Assembly: GCF_051811025.1 (NCBI RefSeq) | Contig: NZ_JBPWQE010000001.1 | Coordinates: 3,286,001-3,350,000, forward strand | Direction: 5' to 3' | DNA length: 64,000 nucleotides | DNA from: Tardiphaga sp051811025 | GTDB lineage: Bacteria > Pseudomonadota > Alphaproteobacteria > Rhizobiales > Xanthobacteraceae | Part shown: piece by piece, positions 55,036-62,278 of the stretch | Layout of the letters: every line of letters begins with the position of its first letter | Position numbering within the stretch: the stretch's first letter is position 1 | The notes under the pieces: model-generated | Seen by the model: only the letters and a program-made list of their open reading frames with translations | Told to the model about the DNA's origin: nothing | Databases searched by the model: none | Program-made: the position numbers and the translations under genes

Positions 55036-56292
55036 TCAGCTCACCGCAAACTTCAGCACCTTGATCGCATCAAAGTCCTGCACCCCGCCGCCCACCCGCT
55101 TGGTGGTGTAGAACAGCACATAGGGCTTGGCGCTGTAGGGGTCGCGCAGCACCCGTACGCCCTGGCGGTCCACGATCAGGTAGCCCCTGCGGAAATCGCC
55201 GAAGGCGATGGACAGCGAGCCAGCGGCAACATCCGGCATGTCCTCGGCCTCCAGCAGCGGAAAACCGATCAGGCTTGATTTTCCTCCGGCTACAGCAGGC
55301 GGCTGCCACAGATACACACCAGTGGTATCCTTGAATTTGCGTACCGAACTTTGCGTCTTCCGGTTCATCACGAAGGTTGCATTCTGGCGATAGCCCGAGC
55401 GAAGCGCGTAGATGAGATCCACCAATACATCCGAAGGATTTTCATTGGGGAACGCGCCAGCCGCCCCGCTTGGCACATAGCCCACATTGCCCCACGTCCA
55501 TGAGCTGTTGGCAACCGTGGTGTAGGCCAGGAAACCCTTCGGCTTGTTATTGCCATCGCCGTTCACGAACGCAGCGCCCTCCTGCATCGCAAATACGAGT
55601 TCGACCTCGCCGGCCAACCATTCGTCGATATTGACCGCGGAATCGTCGAGTAACGTCGCAGTAGCTGCTGGCATCGCGTAAAGCTCCATCGCCGGAAATG
55701 CCAGTTCGTCGAGCACGGGCGACGTCGTCTGTGGCCGTGCCGTCGTCTCGCCGACCCACCCGGTGGCAGGTCCTGCCGTCATGAAAGGCTTGCGGTAGAT
55801 GCCGCCGGAAATCGAGCGCAAGGACGATATGGAGCGCATGGGCGAGAGATCTTTCAATCGCGCTCCGATCTCCGTTTCGGTTTCCTCTGGCACCAGATAG
55901 CCACCATCGGCATTGGAGCCGACCGACATCGCCTTGGTCTCGATGGCGCGCAGGCCCTCGCTCTCGCCGGATCGCACATAGGCATTGAAGGCCGATTTGT
56001 GTTCGGATGGTTGGGGGCGCGCGGCGCTGTCCGCAGCAAGTGCGGGCCGCGCGCCCTTCAGGGAAAGCTGGTCGAGCCGGCGCTGATGCGCGTCAAGCGC
56101 GGCATCGATGCGTGCCACCTTCTCCTCGACGAGAACATCGCCGGATCGTTTCTCGATACTGGCGAGACGCGCGTCGTTCTCGGACTTGAAGTCCTCGAAG
56201 GTGCGCATCATCGCGTCATAGACGTCCTGCGCATCGCCGGAGGGAATGCCGGCCTTGATTTCGGGCGCGCTCTGGTTGTGGTCGAAGGTCAT
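55036..56292 (-). CDS. GTA gp5, HK97-fold major capsid protein
   Basis: This 418-aa protein has an N-terminal coiled-coil delta domain (about residues 1-90, to be removed by the prohead protease) and an HK97 fold. The fold contains AFNAYVRSGE, GGYLVPEETETEIGARL, ATATLLDDSAVNIDEWLAGEV, GAAFVNGDGNNKPKGFL, FVMNRKTQSSVRKFKD and a C-terminal SIAFGDFRRGYLIVDR. The ATG at 56292 has AGGAG six bases upstream. A second capsid 3' end lies downstream behind cargo. The 118 bases upstream separate it from a divergent gene with a LexA box. Confidence 0.96.
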   Translation of the reverse strand: MTFDHNQSAPEIKAGIPSGDAQDVYDAMMRTFEDFKSENDARLASIEKRSGDVLVEEKVARIDAALDAHQRRLDQLSLKGARPALAADSAARPQPSEHKSAFNAYVRSGESEGLRAIETKAMSVGSNADGGYLVPEETETEIGARLKDLSPMRSISSLRSISGGIYRKPFMTAGPATGWVGETTARPQTTSPVLDELAFPAMELYAMPAATATLLDDSAVNIDEWLAGEVELVFAMQEGAAFVNGDGNNKPKGFLAYTTVANSSWTWGNVGYVPSGAAGAFPNENPSDVLVDLIYALRSGYRQNATFVMNRKTQSSVRKFKDTTGVYLWQPPAVAGGKSSLIGFPLLEAEDMPDVAAGSLSIAFGDFRRGYLIVDRQGVRVLRDPYSAKPYVLFYTTKRVGGGVQDFDAIKVLKFAVS

Positions 56293-56409
56293 TTGCTTCT
56301 CCTGGCAAGACATGGGTGAAGGAGCGGTACGGCGATGCCGTAACGCGTTGGAAAATCTGAGTTTCTGGTGGTGATTGCCGCTGCGCCGGGTTGACCGCTC
56401 GGCCACAAT

Positions 56410-56424
56410 GTTCTTATTTTGTTC
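56410..56424. promoter_or_regulatory. Alphaproteobacterial LexA (SOS) box
   Basis: GTTCTTATTTTGTTC matches the alphaproteobacterial LexA consensus GTTC-N7-GTTC exactly. It ends two bases before the ATG of the plus-strand gene at 56427 and lies 118 bases upstream of the divergent capsid start. LexA bound here would block the 56427 gene and perhaps the capsid promoter. Confidence 0.7.
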
Positions 56425-56426
56425 TT

Positions 56427-56996
56427 ATGCCGTCAGAAGGCCAGAACAGACGTTTCCCGCCGCCTTGGCGGGTCGAGAGCGACAACGCCGATAGCTTTCG
56501 CGTGGTCGATGCCAATGGCATCACGGTTGCCTGGGTCTACAGTCGCGACGATCTGCAAAAGTACAGTTTCGGCCACGACAAGCTGACATCCGACGAGGCC
56601 CGGCGCATCGCCAAAGGCATCGCGCGGCTGCCGGAATTTCTGATGAAGCGGCATGGCTTCTATCCGCGCGGCGCGGGCCAGCATCGATGGAAGCCGCACC
56701 GGCCTTACCACGTCGCACTCGAAGACATTTATGTGCGCGAGAACTGGTTCGACATCGACGAGATCTGCAAGCTGAATGGCATTCCCTTCAATCCAACCGG
56801 AGAAAGGATCGGCGGCAACGGCCGCTGGTGTGTCTTCGAATTCACCTGGCAGATGGACGCCATTTTATTCTGGATTCACTTTCAGGGACGTTGGCTGCGC
56901 GGCAGGGAATTTCACTATCCAGACAAACCGGCAGACCTGCCGCAACTGAAACTGCCGACGATGTATCGGTTCAACAAGCCGAGGCCGGAGCGATAG
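56427..56996 (+). CDS. Protein of unknown function under a LexA box
   Basis: This 189-aa soluble protein has two parts. The first (about residues 1-75, RFPPPWRVESDNADSFRVVDANGITVAWVYSRDDL and EARRIAKGIARLPEFL) is a domain common in bradyrhizobial small proteins. The second (about residues 90-189) is rich in aromatic residues (VRENWFDIDEIC, WCVFEFTWQMDAILFWIHFQGRW). There is no ribosome binding site before the ATG at 56427, so it may be leaderless or start elsewhere. The adjacent SOS box suggests DNA-damage induction. The function is unknown. Confidence 0.75.
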   Translation: MPSEGQNRRFPPPWRVESDNADSFRVVDANGITVAWVYSRDDLQKYSFGHDKLTSDEARRIAKGIARLPEFLMKRHGFYPRGAGQHRWKPHRPYHVALEDIYVRENWFDIDEICKLNGIPFNPTGERIGGNGRWCVFEFTWQMDAILFWIHFQGRWLRGREFHYPDKPADLPQLKLPTMYRFNKPRPER

Positions 56997-56998
56997 AA

Positions 56999-57550
56999 TT
57001 ACGCTCGATCTCGATCTTCAGCCTTCCTGAGGCTAGCGCAGTAGTTGCCGTAAAGGTCCGCCAGCTCGTAGACGCCAATTGTAGTCACCATGAACTGCAA
57101 ACATGCATAGAACTGGACCCATAGCGCGAAGAACAGGAAAATCCTCAAACCAACTGGTTCAAGACCAGCTTTCAATACTGTCTCGTCGCCTAGAAAGATA
57201 AAGGGGATAAGCATGAAGAAAGCAGCGATGTGTGCAATTCCATTCCACGCTAGTATGAAAAGAAAATTTCGAAATGGTGTAGTGCCATCCCTTATTTGAC
57301 TTAGAAATTTTATGAACCGATCATTTGGAATCGCTATTGATAGCGCGACCGCAGTAGCGGTGAACCCGAACACAACCGTGTCATACGGGACAAAAAAATT
57401 CGCCAAAACAAAGGGTTTCAGCTTGAGATCTGACCAACCGACAACCCATCCTGCCAATAAGCCACTAAGGTACGGGTGGGTCGTCGCAAGGATTCTTCCG
57501 GACTGCGGCCAAGCGTTTCTTTTGAGAAATATCCATGTAGTTTCTATCAT
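56999..57550 (-). CDS. Four-segment membrane protein, coupled to the next gene
   Basis: This 183-aa protein has about four hydrophobic segments (LSGLLAGWVVGW, VFGFTATAVALSIAI, NFLFILAWNGIAHIAAFFMLIPFIFL, IFLFFALWVQFYACLQFMVTTIGVY). I know no family for it. Its ATG overlaps the stop of the upstream gene by one base (TGATG), so the two are translationally coupled. The region is more A/T-rich than the GTA genes, a sign of transfer. The arrangement of a cytosolic protein plus a small membrane protein resembles defence-system effector pairs, but this is inference. Confidence 0.75.
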   Translation of the reverse strand: MIETTWIFLKRNAWPQSGRILATTHPYLSGLLAGWVVGWSDLKLKPFVLANFFVPYDTVVFGFTATAVALSIAIPNDRFIKFLSQIRDGTTPFRNFLFILAWNGIAHIAAFFMLIPFIFLGDETVLKAGLEPVGLRIFLFFALWVQFYACLQFMVTTIGVYELADLYGNYCASLRKAEDRDRA

Positions 57551-58410
57551 CAGAGCCCTACGACGCTGGACAAATATCTACGAAGTTTTGACCGGATATC
57601 GGTTACAACGGCTACGCCTGCATCATCGGCATTAACAGCGACTTTCGTATGCTGCACGTGTTTCTTGGAATGTACTGTTGTCTCGTTGGTTTCACCTTCC
57701 CGCACGCCGGTCACTTTTGCATCATCTAAATACGGCTGAGAATCCGCCACAACGTCCTTGATCACTTTGACGATTCCAGCTCTCTTCGAGAGCGTGCCTC
57801 CGCGCGGAGCCTTAATCTCAACAGCGACTTTGTCACCGCCAGATTCTTCGGCGAGATCCGACAGATCGGTGTAGTGATCTGTCCAGCTTGCATTCGGCCG
57901 GATCATCCTGATCGCAGCCTCTCTGATCCGCCCAAACTGATTGATCTCTCGGGTGAAATTCTCGCGAATTACCGGGGCAAAAGTGAACCCAATTTCTTTC
58001 ATATCAGGATAATTCTCGCGCAAGATCGCCTCAATCGCGGTCGCGATCATATCCGCCTTCGCACCTCGTTGCGAAAACTCAATTGCTGCTCGTCGCCTCC
58101 TGGGCACTGCAAAAAAATGCGTGGCATGACTTAATAGCTCCGCTCGGGACAGAATATTTTCACGCGTTTCCCCTGTCTCAACGTTCAACACAAGCGCTGA
58201 GTCATCGCCCCCCTCGACTACCTGAATGAAATAGCCGTCCGCCTCGCGAGATACGATGGGCAACCCAATAACAACTTCGGGTGAGTAATGGTATATCCGC
58301 TCTTCTATGCTAAGCCGCTCCAATCTTAGGAAAATATCTGCGTAGTTAGCAGGTGAGTCGTAGTGCGCATGCATTGCAAACACTTCGAACTTACGGATCG
58401 ATCTCTTCAT
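57550..58410 (-). CDS. Cytosolic protein of unknown function, possibly DUF4747-like, coupled to a membrane protein
   Basis: This 286-aa protein opens FEVFAMHAHYDSPANYADIFLRLERLSIEERIYHYSPEVVIG and has a central AIEFSQRGAKADMIATAIEAILRENYPDMKEIGF. The overall pattern and length recall DUF4747 proteins, but I am not sure. Near the C-terminus there is a charged, threonine-rich stretch (RGTLSKRAGIV-like and KKHVQHTKV). The ATG at 58410 has GGAGCAAAG upstream. It overlaps the membrane protein gene by one base. The pair sits between capsid and protease. Confidence 0.78.
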   Translation of the reverse strand: MKRSIRKFEVFAMHAHYDSPANYADIFLRLERLSIEERIYHYSPEVVIGLPIVSREADGYFIQVVEGGDDSALVLNVETGETRENILSRAELLSHATHFFAVPRRRRAAIEFSQRGAKADMIATAIEAILRENYPDMKEIGFTFAPVIRENFTREINQFGRIREAAIRMIRPNASWTDHYTDLSDLAEESGGDKVAVEIKAPRGGTLSKRAGIVKVIKDVVADSQPYLDDAKVTGVREGETNETTVHSKKHVQHTKVAVNADDAGVAVVTDIRSKLRRYLSSVVGL

Positions 58411-58538
58411 TATCTTTGCTCCCCAGACAATGAAGCAACTATAGATTGTGCTATCGCGCCGTTGTCAAACCTTCTTTCGAATCCTCACTACGGATGGACA
58501 AAGTGACGCCATTCCAGTGGTTCGGACGCTCGTGAACT

Positions 58539-58664
58539 GCTGCCAGTCACGCTCGGCCTGCGCGCATCAGCATCTGAAAAGTGACGATGGACGCTCCCCT
58601 GAGATCGACATGACAGAGTCGGCGAGTGTGGGGTCGCGAGGTTGAATTTGATCTGGAGCAGTGA
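58539..58664 (-). pseudogene. Displaced 3' portion of the GTA prohead protease gene
   Basis: Two collinear blocks match the intact protease gene. CCAGTCACGCTCGGCCTG corresponds to 59086-59103. GTGACGATGGAC...GAGATCGAC...AGAGT and the block ending GATCTGG correspond to 59171-59238. The minus-strand frame keeps VDLRGASIVTF against VDLWEVSIVTF in the intact copy. A deletion of about 60 bases separates the two blocks, so this copy is more decayed than the capsid remnant. It lies on the far side of the small gene at 58724. Confidence 0.85.
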
Positions 58665-58723
58665 ACCCACGGGCGGGGTGTGGTGTTATCGCCCGGTGCG
58701 GCGACCAACACGGAGCTAACGCG

Positions 58724-58888
58724 ATGAGACATGCTCAACCACCGATGACGAAATACGAGCAGTTCCTGCAGCAGGCGCAGGAACAGATGCTCGCCTTCGA
58801 GCGGCGCGAAAGTGAATTCCGCAAGAAAGAGCGTGCGGAGCGCGCGGCGCAATTGCACCTGCCGATCCCGCGCGACGAGCTGCACTAG
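58724..58888 (+). CDS. Small charged coiled-coil protein
   Basis: This 54-aa protein (MRHAQPPMTKYEQFLQQAQEQ...) is a single highly charged amphipathic helix (QMLAFERRESEFRKKERAERAAQ) with a short tail. CGGAG lies eight bases before the ATG at 58724; a second ATG at 58745 is possible. Its stop overlaps the convergent stop of the prohead protease by four bases. It is the cargo of the protease insertion. The function is unknown. Confidence 0.6.
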   Translation: MRHAQPPMTKYEQFLQQAQEQMLAFERRESEFRKKERAERAAQLHLPIPRDELH

Positions 58889-59595
58889 GTCCTCTCGCGG
58901 TTTTCAGGTTTCCGGCGAAATGCGACACCGGCGCTCACCGCGCCGAGGGCCTGCTTGCGATCGGCGCGAGAGCGCAGCGAACAGGTCTGAATAAGCCCGC
59001 CTGCTTTGCTCCCGCGCCGCGCCACCGGCGCCGGTGCATCCGCGGCGCCGGCAAGACTTGTCAGATTTGGGTTTGCGACATTGGTCCAGTCATGCTCGGC
59101 CTGATCCCGCAGGCGCGTGCGCGGCGCGTCCTTCACGGCGCTCACCCGCGCGCCGTTCAGCAGCGGGAATGTGACGATGGACACTTCCCAGAGATCGACC
59201 TGATAGAGTTTGCGCACCCGCGTCTTCGGCTCGATCTGGCCGCGCTGGGTGCGATAGCCGATCGACAATCCGTCCACCGCACCGGCCTGCAGCAGCGCCA
59301 GCAATTCGCGCGCGCGTGTGACATCCGGGATCAGCCGGCCCCGCGCCCATAATCCGCGCAGGTCTTCCTTCATCTCGAGCCAGACGCCGACGGGCTCGGA
59401 GGGATCGTGCTGGAACAGCATCGGGATCTTTCTAAGACCGCGCAGCTTCAGCGTCTGCGTGAAAGCGCCGGGCATCACCATGTCGCGCGCCTGGTCGATC
59501 TCGCCGAACAGCGAGGCATAGCCCTCGATCACGCCGTCGGGCGTGAGTGCGAGGCGCGCGGGGGATGGCCATGGTGATGGCAACGGGGCATGCAT
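58885..59595 (-). CDS. GTA gp4, HK97-type prohead protease
   Basis: This 236-aa protein has the prohead protease fold: VIEGYASLFGEIDQARDMVMPGAF, LFQHDPSEPVGVW (catalytic histidine) and VDGLSIGYRTQR (catalytic serine), then LYQVDLWEVSIVTFPLL. It cleaves the capsid delta domain during head maturation. I chose the ATG at 59595 because the upstream open frame runs through a repeat. The last 55 or so residues (AADAPAPVARRGSKAGG...RERT) do not look like the family and may come from the recombination that placed cargo downstream. Confidence 0.92.
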   Translation of the reverse strand: MHAPLPSPWPSPARLALTPDGVIEGYASLFGEIDQARDMVMPGAFTQTLKLRGLRKIPMLFQHDPSEPVGVWLEMKEDLRGLWARGRLIPDVTRARELLALLQAGAVDGLSIGYRTQRGQIEPKTRVRKLYQVDLWEVSIVTFPLLNGARVSAVKDAPRTRLRDQAEHDWTNVANPNLTSLAGAADAPAPVARRGSKAGGLIQTCSLRSRADRKQALGAVSAGVAFRRKPENRERT

Positions 59596-59669
59596 CGGCG
59601 GCCTCGCAGGATGCGGGGGAACTGGAAGCTTTGAGATCGTGATGTCGTGGCTTTGCGCGAACAGAGGTG

Positions 59670-59825
59670 TCCCCTCCCTCCAGCGGAGCAAAGCTGCGCG
59701 CAGTGGGTCTGGCGGACGATTCGTCCGCCATGGGTCAGGGTGGGGTGTCGACACGGGGAACAGCCCTTGTGGCACCCCCACCCGACTGGCCTTCGGCCAG
59801 CCACCCTCCCCACAAGGGGGAGGGA
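59670..59825. repeat. Composite palindromic repeat upstream of the prohead protease
   Basis: Several inverted repeats lie in a row: TGGCGGACGA/TCGTCCGCCA (59710-59730), GGTGGGGTG with CACCCCCACC, TGGCC-TTC-GGCCA, and CCCTCCC-CACAA-GGGGGAGGG. The last parts look like intergenic elements abundant in Bradyrhizobium-like genomes. It separates the protease from the small gene upstream. Confidence 0.65.
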
Positions 59826-59841
59826 AAAGAAAGAGCGCGAA

Positions 59842-60024
59842 CTACACTTTCGCGCGCCGCGGCGGCTTCCGTCGCGCCGCCGGCTTCACCCGCGGCCTCG
59901 AAGCCTGGGCCTTGCGCTGCAACTGATCGAGATGCGCCAGAAATTCACGGAAGACACTGAGATGATCCTTGCCCGCTTTGGTCTCCGGGCGGATCGAACG
60001 CATCACGTCGTGCAGACTGTCCAT
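59842..60024 (-). CDS. Small basic protein in the GTA head region
   Basis: This 60-aa protein (MDSLHDVMRSIRPETKAGKDHLSVFREFLAHLDQL...) is helical, with an arginine/proline-rich tail. AAGGGA precedes the ATG. It follows the gp3.5-like gene by 12 bases on the GTA strand, so it could be an extra member of the head-gene operon. No family is known to me. Confidence 0.65.
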   Translation of the reverse strand: MDSLHDVMRSIRPETKAGKDHLSVFREFLAHLDQLQRKAQASRPRVKPAARRKPPRRAKV

Positions 60025-60036
60025 GGATGATCCCTT

Positions 60037-60252
60037 TCAGATGTCATCGCTCTCGTCGCGCATGCGGTGGCGGCGATGCGCACGGCGGTTGAAGCGCGCG
60101 AGCTGCCGCACGAATTCGTCGAAGCGGCGCGAGGCGCCGGCGAGTTCGCGCAATGCGAACAAGGCCGCGGCGCTGGCCACGCTCGCCCACAGAAACAGAG
60201 CGAGATGCGCGAGGTCGCCGCGCTCGGTGAAAATGCGGATCAGGTCATCCAT
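60037..60252 (-). CDS. GTA gp3.5-like small membrane protein
   Basis: This 71-aa protein (MDDLIRIFTERGDLAHLALFLWASVASAAALFALRELAGASRRFDEF, in part) has one membrane segment followed by a basic tail. Its position between portal and prohead protease matches the small hydrophobic gp3.5-type gene of RcGTA-like clusters. The ATG at 60252 has GGAAG upstream. Cargo now separates it from the portal gene. Confidence 0.78.
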   Translation of the reverse strand: MDDLIRIFTERGDLAHLALFLWASVASAAALFALRELAGASRRFDEFVRQLARFNRRAHRRHRMRDESDDI

Positions 60253-60373
60253 GGCGATTGTACTTCCATCTTGCGCGCACCCGCTGCCGCGTTCACGCGC
60301 GCGGTCGAACCTTTCGGCTGACGCCGCCGACCAAGCAGCAACGCCGTCCCGCCCCTTTACCCGAGCGCCCACC

Positions 60374-60922
60374 ATGCCTGCGACCCCGCCGCTGCGCCTA
60401 CCCCGCTTCCGCGTGCTGGCTGTGGCCGCGCTGATCGCCGGCCTCGGCGCGACGCAGGTCATGGCCGCCACGCCGACACCGCTCGACCCGACAGGCGATT
60501 ATGACATCTGCATCGGCGACACCGACGACCGCGCCATTGCCGCCTGCAATCGCGCCATCGCGCGCGATCACTATCGCGGCGCCAAACTGGCCATGTTGTA
60601 TGTCAGCCGATCGGTCGGCTATCTGCTGGCGGGCGATGCCGATGCCGCCATTGCCGATGCCGATGCCGCGCTCCGGCACGATCCCGCGGAGGCCGTCGCG
60701 TTCTGGAGCCGCGGCAGCGCCTGGCAGAACAAGAATGAGCCTGCGCGCGCCATTGCCGATTTCAGCGAAGCCCTTCGCCTCGATCCCGTGGATGCGTCGT
60801 CGCTGATCCAGCGCGGCATCGCCCGGGAAGCGATCGGCGACACCGCCGGCTGCGCCCGCGACATCGCCGAAGCCACCCGCATCGATCCGGTGCTGACGGC
60901 ACGCAAATATGTCAGGAAGTGA
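60374..60922 (+). CDS. Exported TPR-repeat protein
   Basis: This 182-aa protein has a signal peptide (about residues 12-32) and an array of TPR-like helices (GDADAAIADADAALRHDPAEAVAFWSRGSA, NEPARAIADFSEALRLDPVDASSLIQRG). It probably mediates protein contacts in the periplasm. It is cargo on the plus strand between gp3.5 and the portal gene. Confidence 0.85.
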   Translation: MPATPPLRLPRFRVLAVAALIAGLGATQVMAATPTPLDPTGDYDICIGDTDDRAIAACNRAIARDHYRGAKLAMLYVSRSVGYLLAGDADAAIADADAALRHDPAEAVAFWSRGSAWQNKNEPARAIADFSEALRLDPVDASSLIQRGIAREAIGDTAGCARDIAEATRIDPVLTARKYVRK

Positions 60923-60997
60923 CGGCGCTCACGCGCTCCGACTGCGCTGTTCTTCCATTCGCGATGTCAGATCCTGCGGCGGCGCGCATCGACATCC

Positions 60998-61171
60998 CTA
61001 GCGATCGCGGTGGACGTCCCAGTAATTGGTCACGCCTTCTTCGTGGTTCCTGCCGCTGGGCGGCGCGCGCGGCGTGTGCAGGAAGGCGCGATACAGAACG
61101 GCGAGAATTCCGATCAGTAGCAGCAGCGGCAAGATCCAGTCCGGTATCGACATCGCCGGTGTTACGGTCAT
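60998..61171 (-). CDS. Small single-pass membrane protein
   Basis: This 57-aa protein (MTVTPAMSIPDWILPLLLLIGILAVLYRAFLH...) has one membrane segment and a basic, soluble tail. CGGAGTG precedes the ATG at 61171. It starts five bases downstream of the next membrane gene, so the two are probably co-expressed. The function is unknown. Confidence 0.6.
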   Translation of the reverse strand: MTVTPAMSIPDWILPLLLLIGILAVLYRAFLHTPRAPPSGRNHEEGVTNYWDVHRDR

Positions 61172-61176
61172 GGCGA

Positions 61177-61434
61177 TCACTCCGTCGCTGGTGCCGCAGC
61201 GCGGCGCTTGCGACGGGCGCGGCAGAACAACAGAGAGCCCAACGCGATGCCGGCAAAGACACATATGCCCAGCGCCTGCACGCGGTCACCGCCGGATGAC
61301 GACAGTCCCACGACCACGCCGATCACAAGACAGACCAGCCCCACGGCTTCCCCGAGGAGCGGCCATTTCGCTGTCATCCAACCGGAAACGAGTTCGACAG
61401 CGATATCGATGACGAGCTCGATGAGTGCAGACAT
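61177..61434 (-). CDS. Small two-pass membrane protein
   Basis: This 85-aa protein has two or three hydrophobic stretches (ELVIDIAVELVSGW, LLGEAVGLVCLVIGVVVGL, ALGICVFAGIALGSLLFC) and a basic tail (RARRKRR). It forms a tight pair with the 57-aa membrane protein downstream. The function is unknown. Confidence 0.65.
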   Translation of the reverse strand: MSALIELVIDIAVELVSGWMTAKWPLLGEAVGLVCLVIGVVVGLSSSGGDRVQALGICVFAGIALGSLLFCRARRKRRAAAPATE

Positions 61435-61511
61435 CAGAAGGGTGCCGGTTCAGTTGCGTTACCCGGTTAGGCGTCGCGGCGCGGTCTTTGGTTCAAGAGG
61501 TTATATCCACA

Positions 61512-62192
61512 TCAAGGCGCCGGCGGCCCGGTGATCTCGATCAGCTCCACCGGCCCGCCCGGCAGCGCGTCATCGAACACGCCGATCACCAGCCGACCCG
61601 TTTTCCAGGCATAGGTGTCGAAATTGCTGCGGCCCTGTTTCAGCAGCGGCCCATCGGCGTGGCGGTCATGGCCATGCACCACATGGCGCGCGCCCTCGCC
61701 GGCATCATGGCCGGAAGCGTCATCATCCGCATAGCGCTTGGTCATCATCAATACAGGGTCCTGCCGCGCCAGCGGCAGCGCGGGATCGACGCCGGCATGC
61801 ACATAAATGCGATGCGCATCCATGTGCCACAGCGGCCGGCCATCGAGCCAGTCGATGTCATGCACCGGCACATCGGCGACGTCGCCGCCATAGGAGGCGA
61901 GCGCGGTATCGCCGCCTTTCGTCATCCAGTTTGCTATCGCCACATCGCCGCGCAGCGCCGCCACCATCAGCGCATCGTGATTGCCCTTGAGCATCGCCAG
62001 CCGCAGGCCAGGTGCCACCCCTGCCCGCAGCCGCGCAATGACGCGGCGCGAATCCGGTCCCTTGTCGACATAGTCGCCGAGCACAACGAGCGTGGCTTCC
62101 CTGCCGCCGGCATGGGCCTCGATTCGCAGCAGTGCCGCATCGAGCAAATCGCGCCGGCCATGAAGATCGGGGATGACATAAGTGAGGGGCAT
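61512..62192 (-). CDS. Metallophosphatase of the PP2A-like/Ser-Thr phosphatase family
   Basis: This 226-aa protein carries the calcineurin-like metal motifs PDLHGRRD, GDYVDKGPDSR, GNHDAL and, later, VVHGHDRH. Similar small phosphatases act on phosphoproteins or nucleoside polyphosphates. I chose the ATG at 62192 (MPLTYVIPDLHG); the longer frame begins within a possible portal remnant. It is cargo in the portal-gp3.5 gap on the GTA strand. Confidence 0.9.
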   Translation of the reverse strand: MPLTYVIPDLHGRRDLLDAALLRIEAHAGGREATLVVLGDYVDKGPDSRRVIARLRAGVAPGLRLAMLKGNHDALMVAALRGDVAIANWMTKGGDTALASYGGDVADVPVHDIDWLDGRPLWHMDAHRIYVHAGVDPALPLARQDPVLMMTKRYADDDASGHDAGEGARHVVHGHDRHADGPLLKQGRSNFDTYAWKTGRLVIGVFDDALPGGPVELIEITGPPAP

Positions 62193-62208
62193 GCGTGTAC
62201 TCAGCCAA

Positions 62209-62244
62209 ATCCCAGCTTGACTAGTGACGGCGCAAACAACTACC
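62209..62244 (-). pseudogene. Possible decayed 3' end of the portal gene
   Basis: Read on the minus strand, GGTAG, TGCGCCG and GCTGGGAT occur in the same order and with similar spacing as at the 3' end of the portal gene (63600-63647). The intact portal has GGTAGGCTATGCGCCGG, then GGCTGGGATGA. It lies exactly where the pattern of the other three remnants predicts, beyond the pentapeptide cargo gene. The match is too short to be certain. Confidence 0.35.
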
Positions 62245-62278
62245 TTTAGTTGCATTCACACCAAATTTGCTTTGAGCC

